From Nannobrachium achirus (lineage: Eukaryota > Chordata > Actinopteri > Myctophiformes > Myctophidae), in NCBI GenBank assembly GCA_963921795.1, contig OY997654.1, positions 3,055,706 through 3,119,705 on the forward strand: a stretch of 64,000 nucleotides of DNA, given 5' to 3'. The position numbers and the translations under genes are program-made. The notes beneath the pieces were generated by a model. It ran no database searches and was not told the origin of the DNA. It saw only the letters and a program-made list of their open reading frames with translations. Each line of letters begins with the position of its first letter. Within the stretch, counting starts at the first letter, position 1. Of this stretch, positions 55,324 through 64,000 are shown in pieces.

Positions 55324-55523
55324 NNNNNNNNNNNNNNNNNNNNNNNNNNNNNNNNNNNNNNNNNNNNNNNNNNNNNNNNNNNNNNNNNNNNNNNNNNNNN
55401 NNNNNNNNNNNNNNNNNNNNNNNNNNNNNNNNNNNNNNNNNNNNNNNNNNNNNNNNNNNNNNNNNNNNNNNNNNNNNNNNNNNNNNNNNNNNNNNNNNNN
55501 NNNNNNNNNNNNNNNNNNNNNNN
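55324..55523. other. Assembly gap, 200 N
   Basis: Exactly 200 unknown bases at the end of the palindrome. The size is probably nominal, and the join is within the proposed KIX intron. Confidence 0.99.
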
Positions 55524-56397
55524 TCAACAGACTGGTGAGGAAGGCGGGCTCTGTCGTTGGGTCCTCCTTACAGGGGTGGAGGAAGTGGCCAGAGTACGCA
55601 CAGCTAGGAAGCTGGTTGCCATCTTGAATTGAACTCCTCCCATCCCCTCTACCCTGAGATCTTCGGTTACTGGAGTAAGAGAGGAAACAACCATTTCCGC
55701 TACCCAGGACGGAGATGCAAAAGACTAGGAAAGTCCTTTGTGCCGGTCGCTCTCAAGCAATACAACACTCACACTCAAGCAATACAGCTCTCATACCGGT
55801 CGCTTGCCAATTAGGATAACCTAGGGCAACCTAGGACAACTGTTACCTCACACTACTGGAACAAAAGTTTTACTGACCTCTAAATACTTTCCCACAGAGG
55901 GTTGCTTGTGGCGTCTTGCTGTGGCACCCTTTCTTGCTTTTTTATTCTTGATCTATTTGCACTGACTATGGACACTTATTTTTGGCCCTGCACTATTGGG
56001 TTGTGTTGGTTGAATTGAGTGTTATTGCTGTGTTGATATGGCGGTGAGATACTTGTGTTGCACTGACTAGCATTGACTGTTATGAACACTTTTGTTTGGC
56101 ACTGCTTTGCTAAGTTGTGCTTTGAGTATTGCTTTTTTTGTGTGTGACGTGACACTTATGAGCGTAGAATATTTCTTGGACACTTTATATATGTATTCTT
56201 ATTTTTTGTGACAGCTTTTTCAACACTATTTTTATATTCTTCTTGTTATTGTGCCTTGTTTTTTTAACTGTACGCAACAGTACTCTTTACATTTTTCTTA
56301 CGTCTTTGTAACCTTTAACCTTAAACTGCTGTGCTGCCTCTGGGCAACTGATTTTCCCCCATGGGATAATAAAGGTATCTATCTATCTATCTATCCA
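55524..56397 (+). pseudogene. LINE ORF2 C-terminus and 3' end
   Basis: Frames give NRLVRKAGSVVG, VARVRTARKLVAILN and NSSHPLYPEIFGYWSKRGNN, then RCKRLGKSFVPVALKQYN, the usual last segment after the reverse transcriptase in fish non-LTR elements (RLxRKAGSVxG ... HPLY ... RxxxSFVPxAxxxYN). Frame changes separate the pieces. The 3' end is ATTTTCCCCCATGGGATAAT, then AAAGGTATCTATCTATC, a short-repeat tail. The 5' part is lost in or before the gap. Confidence 0.75.
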
Positions 56398-56673
56398 TGA
56401 CCCACGCCTCTCCCACACACTTTGCTAGTCTAAGATGACTCAGAGTTGAAGATGTGGTTAAACAACTAAAAATGGGATTGACTTTCAAAATAGTCAATGC
56501 CAATCTGCCCTCAATCCCCTCAGTACCCGCATATCTGACCAAACATCTCCAAACACCAGAGGGAGCCCACACAATGATCTCATAACACAAACCCATAAGA
56601 CAAAAATGGGTAAATTCTCCTTCTACAACACTGCCACCTAAGGTGGAGGTAGTTATTGAGTTAGTTAGTTAGT

Positions 56674-56912
56674 TGAGCAGTGGTGGCTGAGTGGTTAGTG
56701 TCCACACCTAGGACTCCGGAGGCCCCAGAGGTCGCAGGTACGATTCCCCACTCCAGCTACCACTGCTCCCCTCCCCCCTTGCGCTCCTTGTGGGCATTAC
56801 TGGGTTGAGTTCAGCTGGGTCAAAGCTGATAAAAAAAGCAGCTGGGTTGGGCTGTGATATCTGAATTTCCCCCGCGGGATATTATAGGTATTCATTATCA
56901 TTATCATTCATT
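56674..56912 (+). mobile_element. tRNA-derived SINE
   Basis: It starts GAGCAGTGGTGGCTGAGTGG with an A box (TGGCTGAGTGG) and, 50 bases on, a B box (GGTCGCAGGTACGATTCCC), as expected for an RNA polymerase III promoter derived from a class II (Ser/Leu-like) tRNA. The body continues to a 3' part ATTTCCCCCGCGGGATATTA, then TAGGTATTCATTATCATTATC. The 3' part closely resembles the LINE end at 56352-56397, so that LINE is the likely mobilising partner. Confidence 0.8.
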
Positions 56913-56929
56913 AGTTATCACTTCTCCCA

Positions 56930-57116
56930 TAGACAGGCGAGAAGTGAGCACCCTCCCCCCTTTATCTTAGCCCCACCCCCTTGTTCCCGTACCCTGTACA
57001 TATACTGTTTTTTATAACTGTGATGATATTTGAATGTTTTTGTTTTGTTCTGGCTATTTCTTATGTCCATGAATTGAACACTTTAGTCTAATAAAATGCT
57101 CAATCAATAAAAAAAA
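56930..57116 (+). mobile_element. Retroposon 3' tail next to the KIX acceptor
   Basis: TCTCCCATAGACAGGCGAGA ... TTGAATGTTTTTGTTTTGTT ... AATAAAATGCTCAATCAATA followed by an A run. It looks like the end of a polyadenylated retroposon; the family was not identified. Confidence 0.45.
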
Positions 57117-57122
57117 ATACAG

Positions 57123-57212
57123 GAGGAATACGATGATCTGGTGAGAGAGAAGAGGTCTGAGATGGAGGAGAAGAGGAGGAAGAGTTGGGGCAAGATTTTA
57201 GCCTCTGGCTAA
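57123..57212 (+). CDS. KIX-domain gene, exon 3 of domain, with stop
   Basis: Reads EEYDDLVREKRSEMEEKRRK then SWGKILASG and a TAA stop at 57210-57212. Phase 0 fits exon 2 exactly: ...MYESANSW + EEYDDLV against CBP MYESANSR + DEYYHLLAEK. The start of helix 3 is conserved (EY, L, EK, EEKRR), but the residues that form the CREB-binding face in CBP change (Tyr650 to Asp, Ala654 to Arg) and the stretch holding Tyr658 is replaced or shortened by about four residues. If real, the domain keeps the KIX fold while its ligand surface is different. The acceptor is weak (A-rich, no pyrimidine tract). A (CT)n tract follows at 57237-57284. Confidence 0.72.
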   Translation, partial: EEYDDLVREKRSEMEEKRRKSWGKILASG

Positions 57213-57234
57213 CACACACTCTCATACTCTCACA

Positions 57235-57287
<53 letters not shown>

Positions 57288-57833
57288 CTTTGGGGGGTCT
57301 GTCCTTTTTCCCCTCCTTTTTCCCTACTACACCAAATATCTTAGCTGAAAATGACTGCTCTGGGAGCTACAATGGGATGAGCTTGCAGATGAGTCATTTT
57401 CGTGGACTTGCATAATTTCACAAGATTTTCATTGATTAATTGTTTGAATACTTTATTAGCAAAAAATTAAAATACAACTAGAAAAGTGTGCCTGCACCTG
57501 CAAGTGTGTGCAACCTTTTTTTAGAGGTTGTTGTTAGCATTAGCATTTTAGCATTAACATCAGCATTAGCATTCGAAATTTTAGCATTAACATTTTTAGC
57601 ATTAGCTTTAACATTTGCATTTTTAACATTAGCATTTTTATTAGCATTAGAATTTTAGCATTTGCATTAGCATTTTTAGCATTCGCATTTTTTTGCATTA
57701 ACATTTTTAACATTAGCATTAACATTTTAACATTAGCATTGGCATTGGCATTAGCTTTATCATTTTTAGCATTAGCTTTAGCATTAGCGGAAAGCCGTTG
57801 GGTCTGTGGGACCACCCTCTCTCTCGGTCGTCC

Positions 57834-58193
57834 TCAGACGAGCTTCCATCGGAGTCTCCAATCTTTCCGGTTCTCCATACACCCGGCCAGCTCCGAAGAG
57901 CTTTCAGCTCCCGCATCCTTCTTCAGGACGTCCACATACGTCAACGCGGAACGTCCTCGCGATCGATGCCCGCTCGTTGGTTCCCACAGGATCAGCCTGC
58001 TGGCCGGAAGCTCCCGATGTCTGTGGCAGTGGCCGGCCAGCTTCATCCTCCTAGCTGCTACCTTCTTGCTGAGCCTCAGCAGTTGCCTGTACAGGTCCTT
58101 GTTGGTAATGTGGATGTTCTGGTCCACATTCAGAACAGCTCGTAGCATTCTGGTGTAGCACCCATCAAGGGACTTCTGCAGGGTGGGTGTCAT
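57834..58193 (-). pseudogene. RTE-type LINE, C-terminal fragment
   Basis: The - strand reads MTPTLQKSLDGCYTRMLRAV, LNVDQNIHITNKDLYRQLL, KKVAARRMKLAGHCHRHREL, SRLILWEPTSGHRSRGRSAL and TYVDVLKKDAGAE ... ELAGCMENRKDWR. The order LDGCYTRMLRAxLN / RRMxLAGHCxRHxEL / LILWEPTxGxRSRGRP / YVDxLxxDxG is the conserved end of RTE-clade proteins, after the reverse transcriptase. It is open here but lacks everything upstream, and it is embedded in a composite repeat. Confidence 0.85.
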
Positions 58194-58663
58194 CTGATGT
58201 TGTAATCGGCGGATGGACCCACCGAGTTTGAGAACAGTAACGCGTTGGGAACTGGAGTTATGGCTGTTTAAAGCCCAGCCAATAGAAATACAGGGCGGGG
58301 CTTAAGTAATGAGTCCCTAGTAATGAGTCCCTGGCTGTCTAAGTATACCCACAGAGTGTCGAGACAGTACCATGCTGCGAACTGGAGTTATGGCTGTTTA
58401 AATCCCAGCCAATAGGAAGACAGCAAGGGCGGGGATTAAGCAATTACAGCTCGAACTTATTGTCCATATTGTGCTGATTTTTTGTGAGGTGATTATCGTG
58501 CCAAAATTGTGTGAGGTGATTATCGTTACTAACTAACTAACTAACTAAGTATAGCAGATTACAATAAGTTGCAGACCTTATATTGAACTGTTATTTTTTA
58601 AAATGATGCTATTATTATGATGCTATTACTAATACAAATTCGAATGCTAATGCTTGATGTTAA

Positions 58664-59127
58664 AGGAAAATTCCAGAATAAAACATATCCCCCCTTTAAT
58701 CAGCCTTTTATCACGTATGTACATACCTTGTATGATGGATTTCTGTTATAGTCATCCCTGTTCCTACTTCCCAGGACTCCTCCAGATCCCTCCCCACAGC
58801 CAAAACGGGGGTAAATGCAGCCCACCGCTGAAAAGTTACTTTTTTCTTCATAAATCATCTATTTATAGTTCCAAAAGACGTTGTAGCCCGCAGTTAATCC
58901 CCTAACAAACATTCCACATCCTGAAATGGTGATGTTTACATTCAGAGAAGAGGAATGAAGTCTTGTCCGTCTCGCTTTTGGAGGACTGCATTTACCCACG
59001 TTTTGGCAGTGGGGAGGGATCTGGAGGAGTCCTGGGATGTAGGAACAGGGACGACTAACAGAAATCCATCATACAAGTGATAAAAGGCTGATTAAGGGGG
59101 GTATATGTTTTATTCTGTAATTTTCCT
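58664..59127. mobile_element. 464-bp TTAA-flanked foldback element
   Basis: TTAA at 58660-58663 and 59128-59131; ends AGGAAAATTCCAGAATAAAA and, inverted, the same with one or two changes. The inverted arms extend about 200 bp (CAGGACTCCTCCAGATCCCT against AGGGATCTGGAGGAGTCCTG). TTAA duplication is typical of piggyBac and some Kolobok elements. No gene. Confidence 0.85.
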
Positions 59128-59267
59128 TTAATGTTATTGCTGGAAATGCTAATGCTTACACCAACCGCTACACAAAGTCTGCACACACTTAGCGAGCTGC
59201 AGGCACACTTAAAATTTCTTAGAAATGTTCTTTTCTTGTGAATGTTTGTTGGTTGTTCTTCTGTAGA

Positions 59268-59327
59268 GATGAAACCGTCTGGTCAGATGAAGATGTCAAC
59301 ACTTCCCCTTCCTCCTGGAGATAAGGT
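59268..59327 (+). other. Possible exon of unknown gene
   Basis: A good acceptor (TTGGTTGTTCTTCTGTAG) precedes ATGAAACCGTCTGGTCAGAT and an open stretch MKPSGQMKMSTLPLPPGDK up to AAG-GTTATT, a weak donor. It lies 2 kb past the KIX stop. No homology recognised. Confidence 0.2.
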
Positions 59328-59329
59328 TA

Positions 59330-60570
59330 TTATGAACATGCTTTTTCATAAGTCCTTTATTATCGTTTTGACTTTTTTTTTTAATTTCAGTTTAGTTTTA
59401 ATTCATTAAAACAGACTTACTGTTCCAATGTGGTTCTGGACAGTCACAGGCAAGGCAGTGAATACGCAAGGATATTAACTCATTTGCTGCCCCCTCCCGA
59501 GTTTCCCAAGTTATTCCCGTACTCTGATGCGCCACGCCCGAGTTTCCCGAGTTTTTTGGACGTTTTTGCAAAACAAAACAAACCCTTTGAACCGTTGCTC
59601 CGTTCCCTAGCTAGGATCCGTGTTGTATAAACAGAGAACAAGCGGTCCCAGGGTTGGGAAGGACGATATCTGCGTCCGGTTCCGGTTACATCCAAATCTT
59701 CTGGGCTCGCAAGCTCTAGCAGATAATATCCTTCACGCTGTTCATTGTTGACAACCTGTCTCTACCAGTACCTCGGCCACTTCAACTTCCGGTCAGCTAG
59801 CCAGCCACCCACCCAACTCAACTCCCCTACTGGTCGGGGGTGTAATTGCACACTTCAATCACTGCACCAACACATTCTATCATGGTTAGGATTACTTCCA
59901 GGCAAAATAATCCATATTTCAAGCGTCCTGTGGACTCTTTAAATCTTATATCAATCCCCCCTGCCCCACGCCTGTAGAACCACTTGCAACTTTACCCATG
60001 TTTAACCTGTTATCAGTTCTCGGCCTGCCGGCGGGCCCGCCGGCCGTACTTTGACAAACATTCACGTCCACGCAAGCGAGTGTTTCACCTACACGGGCAA
60101 GTCGCATTAGCCTGATACTTCAGTCCGCACATCACCACCCCCTGCTGGTGGGTGGTGTGTAGTGTGGACTGAACCCGGAGATATTTTATTTTATTTCAAG
60201 CGCGCCCAAAGAGCGGGCGCATTGAATGGGCCAATCAGGGTTGTATGCTTGGGGCACGTGGTTTGGCTGCTCCGGTCCCAGCCCCCTCCAAACAGAGCTC
60301 TTCTGCCCACGTCAGAGCAGTGTAGGCCCACGTGAGACTCACTCGTGGACTCTTATTGGTGTCCTCTGCCCACGTGAGAGTCTAGTGGACTCTGATTGGT
60401 CCATGAAAACTGTCATGGCGGAGTCAGACTCGACTCGTATTATTTTAATAAACTATACAATAGTGCCGTTTCATCACGTTTTAATACCATTTTGCACTAA
60501 CGTAAACATGCAGTCATATAATATGTTATGAGAAATAACATATTTTTGCAATGTCACGCCACGTCGCCGT
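59330..60570. other. No gene recognised
   Basis: Holds a perfect 18-bp palindrome GCCGGCGGGCCCGCCGGC at 60027-60044 and a short repeated CCCACGTGAGA...GTGGACTCT(G/T)ATTGG block at 60328-60400 with CACGTG and CCAAT-like cores. Open frames are short and lack domains. Confidence 0.5.
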
Positions 60571-60577
<7 letters not shown>

Positions 60578-60634
<57 letters not shown>

Positions 60635-60648
60635 TGTGTGTGAGTGTG
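60578..60648. repeat. (GT)n microsatellite
   Basis: GT run of about 35 repeats with single A interruptions. Confidence 0.95.
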
Positions 60649-60649
60649 T

Positions 60650-61400
60650 GACGTCAATAGGCTTTAGCCCGCCCCCGCTGAAATAGAATGTCTGCTCGAA
60701 ATCTCAGACTCTCTCCCCCACGTAGTGTGGTGTGTTGAGTCTGACGCTAGCAGTCAGGCTAAAGTTGCATACCTATAGAAAGCCACAAGTCTTGTGATTA
60801 CAGAGCTGCAAACCACGTGTTTGTAGCATCAAAACCCTCGCGCTACTATCAACGTTGAAGTCTGACATACATAAACAAACAAATGTTGATAAAGTTGTAA
60901 CTACTCACGTTCATAGATGGTTCATAGATGGTCCACCAACATGATCTATTTCCACAATAATGATGTTCTTATTTCGTGTAAAGTACACATAATCCAAGCC
61001 ATTGATTGAAAATAGTCCAAACCATGTTTTCCTTCATGCCATCACTGTTCTCCCATTGGCAGACACACAAACGTGATGACGACGAAAGACAATTCTTCAC
61101 GGTGTTTTGCATGTAAATCCAGTCCACATTTTCAGTATAACCCTTTGTTTGCTCTCAAAATAGCCCTCAAACGATGCAGATGAAGATTGACACTTCATTT
61201 CACCCAATTGGAGCTTCTAGTCCTGTCCCATCCCCCCAATAGCAACCAATGGTCTGTGTTCAGAGGCGGTGCATGGCCATGTTTCCTGTGCCATAGATTC
61301 AGCCAGTGGCAACAGGTTGTTCTGATGACTGGCACATCTTATAGCCAATGAAATTCTCAGAAAAATGATGCCTAATTTGTTTTGGCTGAAGTGAACTACA
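60650..61400. other. No gene recognised
   Basis: Plain sequence; I see no element, RNA gene or coding signal in it. Confidence 0.5.
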
Positions 61401-61406
61401 ATAAAT

Positions 61407-62170
61407 ACCAGTAAGACTCCCTAATCGGGAGATAAGCGACCGTTGGTCGCTTATCTCCTGTCACACTGCTGACATCAGTATGACATCACACCGTACACAA
61501 ATGACCCTTATATAAGACCGGCATTATCTACCGACAGATTAGTAACAAGATGTCAAAATCGTTGAAGGTTGAATCTCCAGATATGGAGATAACAAACACA
61601 TCCCTCCATATATGGAGATAACCGACAAATCTCACTAAGTCTGACCTCACAAGCCCCATATTTGGACACAAACAACATATAACTCCATATATAGAGACAT
61701 ATCTGCTGACATCAGTATGACATCACACTGCTGACATCAGTATGACATCACACCGTACACAAATGACCCTTATATAAGACCGGCATTATCTACCGACAGA
61801 TTAGATGCAAGCAGGATCTCGACTCTGACACAACTCATCGGCTCATAAGCTGGTTCTCCCTCCATATATGGAGATAACCGACGAATCTCACTAAGTCTGA
61901 CCTCACAAGCCCCATATTTGGACACAAACAACTTATAACTCCATATATAGAGACATAGCTGCTGACATCAGTATGACATCACACTGCTGACATCAGTATG
62001 ACATCACACCGTACACAAATGACCCTGACGGCACACACCAAGCAGTTTGATGTCATACTGATGCGGAGATATGAGCAGGGCAAATGTGTGACGTGTGACG
62101 TGTGACCGACGGACGGACGGACGGACGGCCGGTGGAGGTTTTGATACTAAACTGCGACCTGACGGTCGCA
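61407..62170. mobile_element. Second dispersed CArG/CRE/TATA cassette
   Basis: Starts CAGTAAGACTCCCTAATCGG with the 14-bp-stem hairpin and ends GGCCGGTGGAGGTTTTGATA plus TGCGACC-TGAC-GGTCGCA. It has two TTATATAAGACCGG TATA-like modules, paired CTGACATCAGTATGACATCA motifs and several CArG boxes or variants (CCATATATGG, CCATATATAG). It is more like the 4080-4200 unit than the 36448 one. No exact target duplication is visible. Confidence 0.75.
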
Positions 62171-62655
62171 AAAAATCCAGTCTATTAGCCCTTTTTTGAC
62201 CTTTTTATATGATATATGCAAATGTCTCCAAATGAAAACGCATAGACTCACACTTAGTAAAACATGTGTAAAATATTCATATTCTGTAGTTGTATCATGT
62301 CCTTTGAAATTGGGCTAGGTAAGGCTTCAAAATGTGGCCACATTGTGTTTTTTCAGCTCCTATATGATAATAACAGTGTTATGCAGGCATCTATTTACTG
62401 GAAATATTTAGGCGAGGATTAAAAACCTGCTATTCCAGTAAGTTAAAACTTGCATTACTCAATGTCAGTTGCACACAGAGTGATTATTTATTTCTGGGTA
62501 AAACTTCAAAATGTTTCCTTCAAAATGAGACCATGCCCAATGCAATACTCCAAATGGTTTAAAAACAACAATCAATTTACTTTGGGTACGCTGTGTATAG
62601 GCGTTTTTTGCAAATTATACAGGATTGTTAACAGGTTAATATTCTCAATAACCCC
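62171..62655. other. No gene recognised (possible LINE 5' region)
   Basis: AT-rich sequence between the cassette and the start of the LINE frame. It may be the 5' part of that LINE but shows no ORF1-type domain. Confidence 0.4.
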
Positions 62656-64000
62656 CATTCATTTAAATCCAGAAATGGGCTGGGGGTTCTTCATTTAAAT
62701 ATCAGAAGTCTACTCGCACAAGAAAGACTAGATCATCTGAACATATTAGTTCAGCAGGCTGACTCTGATATTTTGGTGCTAACAGAAACCTGGCTGAAAA
62801 GTCCACCAGTGACTCTGAGGTATCACTGAGTGGTTTTAATTTGTTCAGAAAGGACAGATCTAGTAGGGCAGGTGGAATAGCAATTTATGTAAAATCCCAA
62901 TTCCCAGCCACTGTACTACAAGCTACTGCTATTCCATCTGGCATTGAAACCCTTGCTTTAAAAGTAAATATAGGATCTAATGATTCAATTACTATTTTAG
63001 GAGTGTACAGACCTCCCTCTGCTGACCCTTATGCCCTAGAGAAATTAGCTCAATTAATGGCTAAACTTTCTAAATCAGAAACTTGATCTTAGGTGACTTT
63101 GACTTAAACTGGAAGACTCCAGCTTCTAATAAATTAAAGGATATCTGCAATAACCTTAATTTAACTCAATTAATTAAGGATATCACAAGGCCAAATAAGA
63201 AGGATATGACTAGATCAACCTTGATTGATTTGATTCTCTGTAATCAAGAGAATAACATTACTGCTGCTGGTGTTTTTGAGCGAGGCATCAGCGATCATTG
63301 CCCAATAGCGTGTGTCAGAAGCACTAAACAAAAAATAAATCAGCCACGAATAATCACCAAGAGACATTTTAAATCTTTTAATGAGCAGGCATTTTTTAAT
63401 GATTTGTTTATAGTGACATTCACTACACCTCATCCATTCCAGGTGCAGAATTAGCCCTAGAACATTTCCAGAAAACCTTTCTACCAATCAACAAACATGC
63501 ACCTTTAAAAAAGGTCAGAATAAAAAATAGACTAAGCCTTGGTTCTCTCCAGATCTGTCAGCTCTCTTTAAAAATAGGAATAAAGCCTAGTTATTAGCCA
63601 GACGTACTGGTGACCCGACAGAGTGGACAGCATTTAGACGTCTAAGAAATCAATGCACAATTGCAGTAAGAATGGCAAAATCAGCATATTTCTTGGACTT
63701 AGTCACTAACTCCTACTCAGATCCAACCAAATTCTGGAAGGCTGTTGGAAATAAGAAACCTGCCACCTCTCTCCCCCCAAGTGTAAAATTTGAAGGCACT
63801 CTAGTTTCAGGTCCAAATGAAGTCTGTACAGCTTTCAATCAACATTTTGCTGCCACGGCTCACCTTTTCGAGGACAGACATTCAGAAACCATTCCCACAA
63901 ACAATGACTGTATGTATGCAGTCAGCTCAGGGGCCCAGTTCTCTATCCAGCCTGTCCCCACTAGTGTTGTTATGGAAGCTCTACAGGCCATAGACATCAG
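62656..64000 (+). pseudogene. Non-LTR retrotransposon ORF2, endonuclease part, runs off the window
   Basis: Frames give VLHLNIRSLL, SDILVLTETWL, LFRKDRSSRAGGIAIYVKSQ, ILGVYRPPSADPYALEKLAQ, LILGDFDLNWKTPAS, SLIDLIL-type STLIDLILCNQENN and RGISDHCPIACVR: the motifs of an apurinic-type endonuclease (N, E, D/N, SDH). Beyond it are ELALEHFQKTFLPINKHAPL, PWFSPDLSALFKNRNKA, TEWTAFRRLRNQCTIAVRMA and FWKAVGNKKPATSLPP, the linker before the reverse transcriptase, which lies outside the window. Stops or frame changes near 62828, 63083, 63453 and 63590 show that it is dead. I place it among the L2/CR1-like fish LINEs with low certainty. Confidence 0.8.

Larger units (their letters stand above)
38155..57122 (+). 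other. 19-kb repeat-filled intron of the KIX gene
   Basis: From GTAAGA at 38155 to the AG at 57121-57122. It contains the tandem promoter-to-poly(A) units, a hAT transposase relic, the large 39-bp palindrome and the N gap. The acceptor has almost no pyrimidine tract (AATCAATAAAAAAAAATACAG), because a retroposon tail ends beside it. Confidence 0.65.
57475..59243. mobile_element. Composite element with inverted ends
   Basis: Left end AACTAGAAAAGTGTGCCTGC; right end, inverted, AAGTGTGCCTGCAGCTCGCT ... AGAAAAGAACATTTCT on the - strand (59195-59243). The same end is at 26821. The inside holds (TTAGCAT)n at 57530-57790, an RTE LINE fragment, the CCAATAGG/GGCGGGG repeat at 58230-58460, and a TTAA-flanked foldback. 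Confidence 0.6.

Noticed and set aside
55035-55538. Frames that read through the N gap
   Set aside because: They contain unknown bases and join minisatellite to unrelated LINE sequence.
56674-56912. A genuine tRNA gene
   Set aside because: A and B boxes are present but the cloverleaf is degraded and a SINE body with LINE-like tail follows.
57540-57916. Minus-strand NANAKNANAK frame
   Set aside because: Translation of the (TTAGCAT)n repeat.

Overview
This is eukaryotic, almost certainly ray-finned fish, genomic DNA. Very little of it codes for host protein. The evidence is: spliced exons of vertebrate gene families with GT/AG borders; hAT elements with 8-bp target duplications, including Tol2-like ends; a Helitron PIF1 helicase fragment; an RTE-type LINE; LINE tails ending in short tandem repeats; a tRNA-derived SINE; and very abundant microsatellites. 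I cannot place the genus.

Two host genes are visible, both on the + strand. (1) A TMCC1/2-like gene (transmembrane and coiled-coil family). Five exons are seen, all joining in phase 0 up to the last donor: a (43-291), b (19832-20047), a' (26364-26612), b' (32892-33098) and c (33685-34145). Exons a+b and a'+b' are a duplicated pair. The last coiled coil and the two membrane helices typical of the family are not in the window. (2) A small gene with a KIX domain like that of CBP/p300, split over exons 37836-37902, 38052-38154 and 57123-57212. The last two are separated by a 19-kb intron full of repeats.

Layout. 0-13 kb: TMCC exon a, then two roughly 0.9-kb inverted arms (372-1375 and 12130-13010) around a 10.8-kb superarray of hairpin-bounded cassettes. 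These cassettes are packed with perfect CArG boxes (CCATATATGG), CRE-like TGACATCA/TGATGTCA, CACGTG palindromes and TATA boxes. Single dispersed copies of the cassette lie at 36.4-37.2 and 61.4-62.2 kb. 13-19.4 kb: two foldback elements, one holding a broken transposon gene in both arms and one carrying a nested hAT, then long simple repeats. 19.8-34.2 kb: TMCC exons between Helitron and hAT insertions, a 129-bp satellite rich in ETS-type sites, and a palindromic 39-bp minisatellite. 34.2-38.2 kb: hAT ends, cassette copies and the first KIX exons. 39-46.5 kb: a head-to-tail array of three units, each with a promoter-like head and a poly(A)-signal tail. 46.5-49.6 kb: a decayed hAT transposase on the - strand with tandemly duplicated upstream exons. 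49.6-55.3 kb: a second, larger 39-bp palindromic minisatellite, then a 200-N gap. 55.5-59.2 kb: LINE 3' end, a SINE with a similar tail, the last KIX exon, and a composite element with an RTE fragment and a TTAA-flanked foldback. 60-64 kb: sparse sequence, a cassette copy, and the start of a decayed LINE whose ORF runs off the window.

The best candidates for something undescribed are the CArG/CRE/TATA cassette superarray, the divergent KIX gene, a recurrent hairpin of about 72 nt (eight full or half copies), and the promoter-to-poly(A) tandem array.
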